This document shows, piece by piece, positions 45,181 through 55,500 of a DNA stretch of 64,000 bases. The stretch covers positions 58,133 to 122,132 of the forward strand of contig CAZDQL010000004.1 in the NCBI GenBank assembly GCA_964507325.1, read 5' to 3'. This DNA is from CAZDQL01 sp964507325 (lineage in GTDB: Bacteria; Planctomycetota; UBA1135; GCA-002686595). The stretch's first letter is position 1. Every line of letters begins with the position of its first letter. The position numbers were made by a program, and so were the translations under genes. The notes below the pieces were generated by a model. That model saw only the letters and a program-made list of their open reading frames with translations, was not told where the DNA came from and did not search any database.

Positions 45181-47634
45181 CTAGCGCCTGCGCGTCAGCT
45201 CCACGCGCAGCTCGGTTCGACGTTCGCGGAGCTCGATTCTCGTGCGATGCAACCTGAAGCCGTCGCGCCGCACTGTGAGGTCGTAGGCGCGCAGCGGGAC
45301 GTCATCACGCGCGTACGCCCCCCCGCGATCGCGACTGCGGCCGCGGCCTCGCCGCCAGCGGCGCTCCTCCGGGATCGGCAGCGGTCCCCGCTCCGCGCCG
45401 GCACCGCCCTCGGAGAGCGGGAGCGCATGCAGTACGACCGTAGCTCCACGCAGGGGGTTGCCGTCGGGGTCGACGACGCTCACGCGAAGGTCGCCGGCGC
45501 GCCACAGGGCGAAGGTCCCGAGCTCTGCGTGGCTACCCGGCGTGTAGATGCGCGCTTCGGTTCGGATCGTCTCGTACCCCGAAGCCTCCAGTTCGAGGCT
45601 GGCCTCGCCTGGTCGCATGCCCTGCAAGTCGAATCGGCGACCCTGCATGAGCAGGACGCCGCCGCGTGCTCCGTCGATGCGCAGGTTCGGAATCGCGGCG
45701 CCGGTCGCAGCGTCGAGAACCTCCCCGCCCACGCTGGCAGGGAGCTCGAGGGGGCCGCAATGCGCCACGAGGACGAGCTCCTCCCGACTCGGGATCTCGA
45801 CCAGCTGCTCCTCATCGGGAGCGGAGAGACGCCACTCGGCGTCGCGCAGCTCGACCTGGTACGTCCCCGGAGCGAGCCGCTCGAGGCGGAAACGGCCGAA
45901 CTCGTCCGTCCGATCGGAGCGGGAGCTGCGCCGGTTCCGCTGCAGTCGCAGCCGGACGACGACGTCGGCCACGGCGCGCCCGGCCTCGTCGACGACTCGA
46001 CCGTGCGCAGTCGGCGAGGTGGACAGACGCAGCTCCAGGGGCTCCTCCAATGAGCGCTCGTTCAGGCGCACGCGCCTGCGGTCGTAGTCATGGTGGGACG
46101 CGACGACGCTCCCCTGCCCGCGCACCGCGCCGTGCAGTACGAACGACCCGCTCTCGCCCGTCTCGACCTCGTCGATCGTCTGCCACTCCGAGAGGAGTTC
46201 GCGCACGAGTTCGACGCGCGCGCCGGGAATCGGCGCACCCTCTTCGTCGGTGACCCGTCCGGTCACCGCTGTGCTCGCGACCAGCGCCAGCTCCACGTCC
46301 TCGACGCTCTGACCTGGAGCGAGCCGATCGAGGCGCAGGGAAGCTGGACCCTCGGGCTCCGCGTCCTCGGGATCGGGCAGGGCGAAGAGATACAACCGCT
46401 CGGTCGACGGAACGCGGTCGAGCACGAATCTCCCGTCCGCACCCGTCCAAGCGTGAACCGTCTCGTCGAGCGCCTCGAGCCCCCTTCTGCGCACGTCCTC
46501 GAACAGGCCACGCCGGAGGTTGCGGTCCCGGTCGGTGAGCACGCCGACGATCGCCGTCGCGGGCGCACCGAGCGACGTACGCACGATACCCGCAATGCGC
46601 GCGGGTTCGGGAAAGACGACGAGCACCTCGTCCTGTGGTCCGAGCGACGACACGCTTTCGTTCAGTCGGCGGCGCGCCCCCCACGGCGAGCGAACGTCGA
46701 GCTCGGCCGTCCCTTCCGCCAGACCGGCGACGGTGAAGCGGCCCTCGTCATCCGTCTCGGCGTCGCGATTGGAGAGCCGCTCGACGCCGTCATCGATACC
46801 CTGGATCTCGCATTGGACCGACACACGGGCACGCGCGACCGGGCGGCGCGCGTCGCCTTCGACCACTTGGCCGCTCAAGCCGAGTCCAGAGGGCACTTCG
46901 AGGGTCACGATGGTCGTGGTAGGAGGTCGCACGAGCACGCCCTCCTTGAAGACGAGCGGTCCGTGACCGCCGACGACGCCGATGCCGTACAGGCCTGGAG
47001 CAAGGTCGTCGAATCCGAACGCGAGCTCGCCATCCGGCGTCGTGCGCGCCAAGGGCTCATCGTCGAATTCGCGGCTCGAGCTGGACCAGAGCGCGACCTG
47101 GGAATCTCCCGCCGCCGCACCCGGCCCCCGCAAGGCTCCGCGTATCGAACCGCTCGGATCGAGCCGCAGGACGCGTCCGGGGGAGAGGTCCGGGCGTGCT
47201 TCGCGCAGGTCGACGTACGAGTCGTGCGCGACCAGCAGCGTGAGGTCGGGGTCTCGAGACGCCCAGATCGAAAACTCGCCTGCGTCGCCGGTGATCGCCT
47301 CCACCCTCTCCCCGTCGCGCTGAAGGCGCACGACCGCGTTCGCGAGGGGAGCTCCGCTGAGCGCGTCCTCGACGCGACCGTCCCATTGGGCCCAGGCGGA
47401 ATCGGCCGTGGCCGCGACCGCGCTTCTCTGCGCTTCGCGCTCCGGGGAGGACTCTGCGCTCTGTACGATCGCGAGGTCCTCGCGCCCGGCAACGCCGTCG
47501 GCCTCCGCCACCGCTCCGACCAGCGGCCTCGCCTGCAGGCCCGGTGCATCGAGCACGCTCGCCATGTGGGCGACGACGAACGCGACGGAAAGCGCCAGGG
47601 CGAGCGCGACGATGAGTATGAGTCGTCGAGACAT
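45181..47634 (-). CDS. Large exported protein of repeated carboxypeptidase-regulatory-like (Ig-fold) domains (817 aa)
   Basis: A hydrophobic N-terminus (LILIVALALALSVAFVVAHM, about 4-23) is a signal anchor or uncleaved signal. The rest consists of CarboxypepD_reg/transthyretin-like domains, recognised by the repeating pattern G.V.d..G.P...A.V.....G....t.t.D.G.F....... Examples are EDALSGAPLANAVVRLQRDGE, VVEGDARRPVARARVSVQC, VTDEEGAPIPGARVELVRE, VVDEAGRAVADVVVRLRL and VSVVDPDGNPLRGATVVLH. At least six units are present. No catalytic motif. Such arrays are usually surface or periplasmic structural proteins. It lies 138 nt from the GH97 gene in the same orientation. Confidence 0.85.
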   Translation of the reverse strand: MSRRLILIVALALALSVAFVVAHMASVLDAPGLQARPLVGAVAEADGVAGREDLAIVQSAESSPEREAQRSAVAATADSAWAQWDGRVEDALSGAPLANAVVRLQRDGERVEAITGDAGEFSIWASRDPDLTLLVAHDSYVDLREARPDLSPGRVLRLDPSGSIRGALRGPGAAAGDSQVALWSSSSREFDDEPLARTTPDGELAFGFDDLAPGLYGIGVVGGHGPLVFKEGVLVRPPTTTIVTLEVPSGLGLSGQVVEGDARRPVARARVSVQCEIQGIDDGVERLSNRDAETDDEGRFTVAGLAEGTAELDVRSPWGARRRLNESVSSLGPQDEVLVVFPEPARIAGIVRTSLGAPATAIVGVLTDRDRNLRRGLFEDVRRRGLEALDETVHAWTGADGRFVLDRVPSTERLYLFALPDPEDAEPEGPASLRLDRLAPGQSVEDVELALVASTAVTGRVTDEEGAPIPGARVELVRELLSEWQTIDEVETGESGSFVLHGAVRGQGSVVASHHDYDRRRVRLNERSLEEPLELRLSTSPTAHGRVVDEAGRAVADVVVRLRLQRNRRSSRSDRTDEFGRFRLERLAPGTYQVELRDAEWRLSAPDEEQLVEIPSREELVLVAHCGPLELPASVGGEVLDAATGAAIPNLRIDGARGGVLLMQGRRFDLQGMRPGEASLELEASGYETIRTEARIYTPGSHAELGTFALWRAGDLRVSVVDPDGNPLRGATVVLHALPLSEGGAGAERGPLPIPEERRWRRGRGRSRDRGGAYARDDVPLRAYDLTVRRDGFRLHRTRIELRERRTELRVELTRRR

Positions 47635-47772
47635 GTCGTCCGTACTTCGCAGCGTAGCGGCGCAGCGGATCTTCAGCGAGGGCGTGCACAGACCTTACGC
47701 ACCGCCAAGGCGTCTCGAGCGGCAGAGCCTGCGAGGGCCGTGGACCCGTTCACCCTCTTGACGAGAGCTTTG

Positions 47773-49758
47773 CTACCGGGGCGAGAAGCGCATGCAGTGG
47801 CCACCACCAGGTGCGAGGGTCACGTCGAGCGTGTCCTCGCCGGTCACCTCGAGCCGGCGTACCCGATAGGCTTCGCGGTTCTCGAGATAGTGCGCGTCGG
47901 GGGCATCCTCGTAGAGGGTGGCGCTGTAGGGGCGTCCAGGCCCCAAGAAGTCCAGGGGAATGCGCAGTGTGCGCGCCTCTTCATTGGTGGCCGAAGCCAC
48001 GAACCACTCACTGCCGTGCCGACGTGCGGTGACGATGAACTCGCCGATCGCGCCCTGCAGGATGCGCGTCTCGGCCCAGGTCATGGGCAAGGCGCTCAGG
48101 AACTCGAAGAGGTCGGCGCGGGCCTCGTAGGCCTCGGGGCAGTCCGGGAGGATGGCCAGCCCGGAGAAGGTGATCATCACTCGAGCGGTCTCGGCGACGA
48201 TCGTCGAGGGCACTTCGGTGAAGACCTTGGGGCGCTGCGCAACCACCTCCTCCAGGGTGTACAGCCCGTTGCACATGTCGAGCGGCCCAGCGAGCATGTT
48301 GACGAACACCTGCTCGCAGAATCCGCTGGGGCTGAAGGCGCGCAGGGCGTCGGACTGGGAGTGGCAGAACTCGCGTGCGACGCAGTTGGGCCAGGTACGG
48401 CGGTCGCCCGAGGGAACGACGGGGCCGTCGTGGAAGTCGCAGAGCAAGCGGTGCTGGGCGCAGAGTTCGATGATCTCGCGCGTCTCGAGCACCTTCTGTT
48501 GGCCGCCTCCCGCCATGAATCCGTACTTGATGCCGGCCGCGCCCCAGCGCTCGTACAGGGCGAGCGTCTCTTCGAAGGGGAACTTGCGACGGGCGATGTC
48601 GTTGAAGTAGAGGATGATGCCCACGCCTCGCTCTCGGCCGTAGCGAATCAGCTCGGGCACGTCGATCGGGTCGTCCCAGTCCTCCGGCGGGGCTTGCGGA
48701 ACGAGCTGGGGATGCTGGGGGTCGGGCTGCACGAGCAGGTAGTCGCGACAGGTCCTGGGGTCCGAAGCCTCGTCGAATTCGAGGCCGTACCATCCCGCGT
48801 CGAGGACGAGGTAGCGGATGCCGTGCTGCGCAGCGAAGCTCACCTGTCTGCGCCAGCTGGGCATGTCCAGCCCGTAGGTGAAGCCGTCGTCCGTTGTCGC
48901 TCCCCAGGCCCGCCAGTCCCACATCGCCAACCCCGGCTCGATCCAACTGCTGTCCTCGAGCGCGCAGGGCGGGTTCAGGCAGTAGGTGACCGGCGAGACG
49001 AGCAGGTCGCCGGCCTCACGGCCCACGAGGACGACGCGCCAGGAGGTGGCCGCGCCACTGGGCAGGCTCGAGGCGGGGAAGGTCGCTCGGAAGGCGAAGG
49101 GGCCAGCCTCGCTCGGCACGAGCGCGAAGGGTGCGTGGTCGAAGACCGCCGCCTCGAGCACGGCCGCATGGGTACCGCCGGGGGTGCGCAGAGTCAGTGG
49201 CAGACGCGCGCCTCGCCCCTGGCCGCTCCGGAATGCACTCAGGGGCTGCGGGCCGAGCGGATCGTGCTCACCGGCGTAGCTCCAGCCGGTGTAGTCCCCC
49301 GCGAAGCAGAACTCGGTACAGTCGTCCGCCAGGTCGACCGCCTTCCCCCAGCCGCCGTCGTGTGGCAACACGTAGCGCAGACCGACGCCGGCGTCGTAGG
49401 CACGCAACTCGACCACCAGCTTCCTGCGCTCGCCGTCGACCTCGCGCAGCTCCCAGCGGAGTCCGTTGTAGTGGTCGGCGTACTCGGCGCATTTGCCCCA
49501 AGCGGTCGGAACGCTCTCGCGGACGCTCGACCGGACCGTCCCGATCGTCTCCAAGGCGCCGAGCTCCCCTCGCTCCGGCCGGAACCCCAGGTGGCCCGGA
49601 TCGAGAAGCGGCTCCCCCAGCCAGTCCATCTGCCAAGTGGGCACGCCGTCGACCAGCTGCAGCTCCACCACCAGCTCTCCGTCCGGGCTGCGAAGATCCA
49701 GCGACTGGGTGGCGGCCAGGAGCGGTGCCCCTACGAGGTGGAGAGCGAGGCCGAGCAC
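47773..49758 (-). CDS. Secreted glycoside hydrolase family 97 (661 aa)
   Basis: The GTG at 49758 is chosen because GAGGGG lies 7 nt upstream, a signal-like stretch (VLGLALHLVGAPLLA) follows, and the longer frame would overlap the sulfatase gene. The N-terminal beta sandwich has LDLRSPDGELVVEL and GLRYVLP. The TIM barrel has RYLVLDAGWYGLEFD, VGIILYFND, GIKYGFMAGGGQQK, FHDGPVVPSGDRRTWPN and VAREF. GH97 enzymes are alpha-glucosidases or alpha-galactosidases with calcium. The Asp expected in 'IKxDF' of retaining members is Gly here, whereas VAREF keeps a Glu; as far as I recall, that combination fits inverting members. It overlaps no gene: the sulfatase stop is 10 nt upstream, implying an operon. 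Confidence 0.88.
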   Translation of the reverse strand: MLGLALHLVGAPLLAATQSLDLRSPDGELVVELQLVDGVPTWQMDWLGEPLLDPGHLGFRPERGELGALETIGTVRSSVRESVPTAWGKCAEYADHYNGLRWELREVDGERRKLVVELRAYDAGVGLRYVLPHDGGWGKAVDLADDCTEFCFAGDYTGWSYAGEHDPLGPQPLSAFRSGQGRGARLPLTLRTPGGTHAAVLEAAVFDHAPFALVPSEAGPFAFRATFPASSLPSGAATSWRVVLVGREAGDLLVSPVTYCLNPPCALEDSSWIEPGLAMWDWRAWGATTDDGFTYGLDMPSWRRQVSFAAQHGIRYLVLDAGWYGLEFDEASDPRTCRDYLLVQPDPQHPQLVPQAPPEDWDDPIDVPELIRYGRERGVGIILYFNDIARRKFPFEETLALYERWGAAGIKYGFMAGGGQQKVLETREIIELCAQHRLLCDFHDGPVVPSGDRRTWPNCVAREFCHSQSDALRAFSPSGFCEQVFVNMLAGPLDMCNGLYTLEEVVAQRPKVFTEVPSTIVAETARVMITFSGLAILPDCPEAYEARADLFEFLSALPMTWAETRILQGAIGEFIVTARRHGSEWFVASATNEEARTLRIPLDFLGPGRPYSATLYEDAPDAHYLENREAYRVRRLEVTGEDTLDVTLAPGGGHCMRFSPR

Positions 49759-49768
49759 GGAGCGCCCC

Positions 49769-51256
49769 TCAACGCCCCTCCGGGCGCTCCGGATCGAAGC
49801 CCGGGTTCTTCTGGGGCATGCGAGCCCCGGTGTCCGCGCGCCAGGCGACCAGGCGGGCGTGAAGGTCGGCGACGAGATCGGGGTGCTCGGCGGCAACGTC
49901 ACGCCGCTCACCGAGGTCCGTGGCGAGGTCGAAGAGCTCGAGCTGGCCGTCCTCGTACCACTCGATCAGCTTCCAGTTCCCGGCGCGGATGGCGCCGGCC
50001 GGGGCGCCCCCCTGGTTGCCGTAGTGCGGGTAGTGCCAGAAGATCGCGTCGCGTTCCAGCTCCTGCTTCCCGCTGAGCAGCGGCACGAGGCTCACGCCGT
50101 CGCCGCGTTGCCCAGGCCGCCCTGGTACACCCACCATTTCGAGGATCGTCGGGTAGAAGTCCGTGCTCGTGACCGGTACGGAGCAGACGCCGTTCGGCTC
50201 CGTCATACCGGGCCAACGGATGATCATCGGCTCGCGGATGCCGCCCTCGTAGATCCAACCCTTGCCCGCGCGCAGGGGGAGGTTCGAGGTCGGGTGCCCT
50301 TCGGAGGTGGAGAGACCGCCGTTGTCGGACATGAAGATCACGATCGTATCGTCGGCGATCCCGAGGCGCTCGATGGCGGCGAGCACCTTGCCGACGGCGC
50401 GGTCCATCGACTCGACCATGCCCGCGTACACGGCATGCTCCTGGACGTGGCGCACCTTGCGACGGTGTTCCTGCCCCCACTCGGCTTCGAGACCGCGCTC
50501 CGACTTGCGCTGGCGGTACTTCTCCTGAAGATCCTGCGGGCACATCAGCGGCGTATGGACCGAGTAGAAGGAGAGGTAGGCGAAGAAGGGCGCTTCCTTC
50601 TGCTCCTCGATGAAGCGCACGGTCTCCGTCGCGAGGCGATCGGGCAGGTGCTCGCCGGCGGGACCGTCCTCGAGGCGCGGATTGCCGTAGGGCGAGAAGT
50701 ACTTGTCACCGCCGTAGGGGCCACCTCGGGTTATTCCACCTCTGTTGACGTCGAAGCCCTGGTCCTCGGGCCAATGACCCTCCGGACCGAGGTGCCACTT
50801 GCCGGCGAAGAAGGTGGCGTAGCCCGCCTCCTCGAGGGCCTCCGCGAGAGTCACCTCCTCATGGGCGAGCCGGTCCTCGTACGCCGCCGGGAGCAGCCGT
50901 GTGTTGCGTTGCCACCGTTCCGGCTGCCGGGCCCCGAAGTAGTCCGTGGTCGCCAGCCGTGCCGGGTACTTCCCGGTCAGGATGCTGGCCCGCGTCGGGG
51001 AGCAGACCGGGCAAGCCGCATAGGCATCGGTGAAGCGCTGACCGCTCGCTGCGAGGCGATCGACGTTGGGCGTGTCGTAGAAGCCGCTTCCATAGCAGCC
51101 GAGATCGGCCCAGCCGAGATCGTCCACGAGGAAGAAGACCACGTTGGGCGGCCTGGGCTCGGGCCGCTGTTCTTCGAGAGGCAGCGAGGCGGCAGTGCTC
51201 ACCAGCAGCAAGGAGAGGCAGACCGTCTGGGGGAAGTTGCGCATGCTGAGCACCAT
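49769..51256 (-). CDS. Secreted sulfatase (arylsulfatase A type), 495 aa
   Basis: The ATG at 51256 follows GGAGCTCCGAGT and gives MVLSMRNFPQTVCLSLLLVS, a signal peptide. The sulfatase domain has NVVFFLVDDLGWADLGCYG and Cys85 in CSPTRASILTG (formylglycine site), then FFAGKWHLG and VIFMSDNGGLS, ending with YEGGIREPMIIRWPG. The C-terminal subdomain has FWHYPHYGNQGG, AIRAGNWKLIEWY and ELFDLATDLGE. The C-terminus resembles the sulfatase at 22457 in order and motifs (FWHYPHY, PNPGYEPER versus KNPGFDPER), suggesting paralogues. The downstream GH97 begins 10 nt after the stop; the pair may desulfate and cleave a sulfated glycan together. Confidence 0.95.
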   Translation of the reverse strand: MVLSMRNFPQTVCLSLLLVSTAASLPLEEQRPEPRPPNVVFFLVDDLGWADLGCYGSGFYDTPNVDRLAASGQRFTDAYAACPVCSPTRASILTGKYPARLATTDYFGARQPERWQRNTRLLPAAYEDRLAHEEVTLAEALEEAGYATFFAGKWHLGPEGHWPEDQGFDVNRGGITRGGPYGGDKYFSPYGNPRLEDGPAGEHLPDRLATETVRFIEEQKEAPFFAYLSFYSVHTPLMCPQDLQEKYRQRKSERGLEAEWGQEHRRKVRHVQEHAVYAGMVESMDRAVGKVLAAIERLGIADDTIVIFMSDNGGLSTSEGHPTSNLPLRAGKGWIYEGGIREPMIIRWPGMTEPNGVCSVPVTSTDFYPTILEMVGVPGRPGQRGDGVSLVPLLSGKQELERDAIFWHYPHYGNQGGAPAGAIRAGNWKLIEWYEDGQLELFDLATDLGERRDVAAEHPDLVADLHARLVAWRADTGARMPQKNPGFDPERPEGR

Positions 51257-51403
51257 ACTCGGAGCTCCAAGAAGATTGGAGCCTCGGGGCGTAGGGTCCA
51301 CGAGACGTGTCTGGGCTCGAGGATAGGCTCCTCGCGTAGCTGTCGCGGGTGTTCGGTCCATTGCACTGGCAAGGAGTTGGTGGAATGCTCACCAGTAGCG
51401 CAA

Positions 51404-52318
51404 ATGACTGACCCGAGCGAGAGGGGTTGCCTCCGCGCAATCCTGTGGATAGCCCTGGGCCTGTCGATCGTGGCAGGCGTCACGTGGTTGATCACTGCGT
51501 GGTTGTTCCGGGATGCGCTCCTGCTCCGTGGGCTCGATTCCGAAGACGTACGGTTCGTGAGTCGGGACGTGACGTTGGCTGGCACGCTCGTGCTCCCGGG
51601 CGACACGGAGCCCGTTGCGGTGCTGGTCGTGATCCACGGCTCGGGGAGGCAGAAGCGCCTGCTGCCTCTGGCCGCTGCACTCGCTCGGGGTGGAGTGGCG
51701 GTGTTCACCTACGACAAGCGCGGTGTCGGCGACTCGGGCGGGACTTTCGGCGGCACGCACGGCATGGCGGCGGAGATCAGCCCCGTCAATCTGAGCGTGC
51801 TGGCCGACGATGCCGCGGCCGCCGCGGCCCTCGTCGCGCGGCATCCGCAGACGTCGGGGCTTCCGGTGGGTTTGCTCGGCCTCAGTCAAGGGGGGTGGAT
51901 CGGACCGCTGGCTGCCGTGCGCGCCCCCGAGGTCGTGTTCATGACGTACTGGGCCGGCCCCATCTGCACCGCCAGCGAGGAGCTGCACTTCAGCGACCTC
52001 GCCGAAGACGTGCCCGACTTCTGGGAGCATCACACGCAAGCTGATGTGGACGCGCACATGCGCTCGGTGCGCAGCCGGCCCGACGACTTCGATCCTCGCG
52101 ACAGCCTCTCGAGGCTCTCGATTCCCGGCCTGTGGTTGTTCGGCGGACGCGACCAGAGCATCCCCGTCGCGCTCTCGGTGCGCCGCATCGACGGGATGAG
52201 ATCGGTCGGCCACCACCGGTTCGAGTACCGGGTCTATCCTGCGCTGGGCCACGCCGACATCGATGAGGGAGTGCTGCGGGACCTCGCCGACTGGATCAAG
52301 GCGAACGCCGGGTCATGA
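51404..52318 (+). CDS. Membrane-anchored alpha/beta hydrolase (304 aa)
   Basis: The ATG at 51404 begins a short cytoplasmic stretch followed by one transmembrane helix (ILWIALGLSIVAGVTWLITAWLF, about 13-35). The hydrolase domain follows: VLVVIHGSGRQKR (oxyanion), VFTYDKRGVGDSGG, nucleophile elbow GLSQGGW, GLWLFGGRDQSIP (acid) and YPALGHADIDEG (His). The triad is complete. This resembles the YqiA/prolyl-oligopeptidase-like carboxylesterase branch. The substrate cannot be told. It is divergent from the sulfatase with 147 nt between starts. Confidence 0.88.
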   Translation: MTDPSERGCLRAILWIALGLSIVAGVTWLITAWLFRDALLLRGLDSEDVRFVSRDVTLAGTLVLPGDTEPVAVLVVIHGSGRQKRLLPLAAALARGGVAVFTYDKRGVGDSGGTFGGTHGMAAEISPVNLSVLADDAAAAAALVARHPQTSGLPVGLLGLSQGGWIGPLAAVRAPEVVFMTYWAGPICTASEELHFSDLAEDVPDFWEHHTQADVDAHMRSVRSRPDDFDPRDSLSRLSIPGLWLFGGRDQSIPVALSVRRIDGMRSVGHHRFEYRVYPALGHADIDEGVLRDLADWIKANAGS

Positions 52319-52573
52319 CGCATGGGGGGGGCCGAGTAGTCGGGCCCTTCGGGATCGGCTCCGCGGCGACGCACTACGTGGTCTTCTGGTGAGCCGCAGG
52401 TCAGTCGAATCCGTGTCGGGCACGGCGAGACTGGATACAATCCCGGGCTGGACGATCTCCCGGGGGAGTCGACGAGGCCGTCGAGTGGCCGAGCCGCCGG
52501 TGGATCGCCTGGCGAGCAGGGTGAGCGCCCGAGGCCCATCGGCTCGCGGTGGGCGCGGGGACCGGGAGAAGGT

Positions 52574-55500
52574 ATGAGAGTCTTCCTTTCGACTGCGATC
52601 GCGACAGTCCTCGCCGGCTCGACGGGGCTCGCACAGGAGGAACCGCCCGAGGTCTCCGTCGACGACTCGATCGTCGTGGAGCTCACCGGCGACGGGCCGA
52701 CGCTCGAGGGGCACGGCCCTTGCCGGGTCTTCCATTGCACGAGCGACTTCGAGGGAATGCTCTTCGTCTGGGCGGTGTCGGACGAGGTGGATCCCTTCCT
52801 CCGCATCACCGCGGCGGACGACACGCTGCTCGGAGAGAACGACAACTCCGGGCCGGGCAACTCGCCGTTGCTGAGGATCCCCGTACGGGAGGGGACAGAG
52901 CTACGCATCACCGCAGCGAGCTCGCCCGCCGGCGGGACGGGATTCCTCGAGCTGCGCACGGTCCCCGTGCCGGAGACCGAGGAGACCCGTGCCGCGGCGG
53001 AGGAGGCGCTCTCCCGGGACGAGGAGCTGGAGCGCCTGATCGAGACGCAAGAGCTCGAGGCCGCGCGCTCGCTGCTGACCAGGACCTGGGAGGAGCTGTC
53101 CCGCGTGCCGGGGGGCGAGCTCTCGGGCGAGGTCGGCGAGGCCTGTTGGTCGATCGGCTTCACCGCCTTCAAGCTGGATGAGGTCTCGCTCGCCTCGGCC
53201 GCCTGGCGACGTTCGCTGGAGTACTTCCAGCGTGTTCTGCCCGAGGATCACCGCACGTTGATCCGAGCTCACAGCAATCTGGGCTACACGCTGCTCCACC
53301 TGGGCGAGCTCTCGGAGGCGCGTGAGCAACTGGAGCTCGCGGTCGCCTCCTGCGAGCGTGCACTCCCCGAGAGGCACGAGTACCTCCGCCAAGCTCGACA
53401 GAACCTGGCCGCGACGCTCATCGAGCTGGGTGACCTCGAACGAGCCCGGGTGCTGCAGGAGGAGACGGTCGAGATCCTGGAGCGCACGCTGCCGGAGCAG
53501 CATGTCGAGACCCTGGCAGCGCGGAAGAAACTCGGGGTGATTCTCGCCACCCAAGGCGAGCTCGAGAGCGCCAAAGCGCTCCTCCAGGAGGTTCGCGATG
53601 CCATGCAGCGGGTCCTACCCGCGGACGATCCGGAGCTCCTGCATGCCCGGGACACGCTCGCCCTGGTCCTGCGCGAGCTGGGCGATCTCGGTAGCGCACA
53701 CACGATTGTCAGCGCCGTCCTCGAGGACCTCGAGCGTACCCTGCCCGAGGACGATCGCGAGATCCTGCGGGTCAAGGGCAACCTGGCCGTGATCCGGGGC
53801 GAGCTGGGAGACCTCGAGGGATCGCGCAGGATGAGGGAGGAGGTCCTCGCGACCATCAGTCGGACCTTGGGCTTGGACCACCACGAGGTCCTGGCCCATC
53901 GAGTCAACTTCGGGGGGGTCCTGGTCAAGATGGGGGACTTCCAGGGCGCCAGGGAGGTCTACGAGGCCGTGCTCGAGGACTTCGAGGGTCGACTCGACGA
54001 CGACCACACCTTCCTGATCCTGGCGCGGGAGTCCCTGGCCGGGTGTCTGCGCAACCTCGGCGAACACGAGGGCGCCAGGGAACTGTACGAGGCAGTGGTC
54101 GCGGCCTACGAGCGGACGCGGCCGGAGGATCACCTGGATGTCCTGCAGACCCGTGTGAAACTCGCCGCGCTCGAGGCCGACCAGGAGAGTCCCCAGCGTG
54201 CCGCGCAGCTGTACGAGGAGTTGGTCGAGGTCATCGCCGGCAGGCTTCCGGCCGATCATCCCCTCGTCCTTCAGGCCCGTCAGTCGCTGGGCTGGCGGCT
54301 CGAGCAGAATGGAGAGCTGGAGCGTGCCAGGGATCAGTACGAGCTGGCGTTGAAGGTGCGCGAGCGAATCCTGCCCGAAGGCCACCCCGATCGCCTCGAT
54401 CTCAGACACTTGCTCGCCCGCCTCCACGTGAGGTTCGACGAAGCCGGCCGGGCGAGGGAGCTGATCGCAGCGCAGCACAGCGATCTCCTGATCCACCTGC
54501 GGTCCGCCTTCCTCAGTCCGCCGCGGGAGGCCCGGGTGATCTCGGAAGACCTCATTTCCCGCCTGTCCCTGATCCTGTACCTGAACCGAACGGCGGATCC
54601 GGCCGAGCGGGACGAGGAACGGATCTTCGCGCTCCTGGAGACACGCCGTCACCTGGTGACGTACACCCCCACCGCGCGGGAGGCGAGTGACGAGAAGCTG
54701 CGCGATCTCCGCGCCCGGCTCTCCCGGTGCCGCGCTGAGCTCAGCGAGCTGGTGCTCGCCGGTCCAGCCGAGGAAGAGGCGATGGAGGACTGGCGCGGGA
54801 CCATCGCCCGTGTCTCCCTGGAGCGCAATCGGCTCGAATTCGCGCTGCGCGACGCACTGGGTGACGTCGGCGACGCGGAGGTGGTGATCCACGCGGACGC
54901 GGTGGCCCGGGCCCTGGCCCCGGGCGCCCTGGCGATCGGATACCACCGGTACGAGCACCGGGACCTCGACGAGGCGCGCTGTCCCGTCGCCGACGGCGAC
55001 CACCTGCTGGCGCTGGTGGTGAGCTCGGACGGCGCGGTCCGGCGCGTCGAGCTGGGGCCGGTGGAAGCGATCGAGGAGCTCGTCCGAGCCTGGCGAGCGG
55101 CGACTGGAAAGCCGCTGGAGCGCGGGATCCTCCCCGAGTCCGCCGAGGCGGGGGAGGAGGAACAGGGACGTGAGCTGCGAGCGACCCTCTTCGATCCGAT
55201 CCTGAAGCAGGTGGGAGGACTCCCGGAGGGAGGCAGGCTCCACGTCTGTCTCGACGATCTCCTGCACCTGGTTCCGCTCGATGCCTTGCCACTGGACGAG
55301 GATGGGCAACGCGTCGGGGATCGCTACCGAGTGCAGAACGAGATCAGCTTTGCGAGGCTGGTCTCGCCCCGCCCCGCCGCCGAGGGTGAGGGAATGCTGC
55401 TCGTGGGAGACGTCGCGTTCGACGCACAGCTGGTTCCCGACATGGTGCCGGAAGGCCTGCACGCGCCGGCCGCGCCGACGCGCAGCCAGGCTCGGGGGCC

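Noticed and set aside
46090..50076. Open frame of 1328 codons on the plus strand across the multi-Ig, GH97 and sulfatase genes
   Set aside because: It is antisense to three well-supported genes. Its residue composition (Arg, Gly, Val-rich, no domains) is what high-GC third positions produce.
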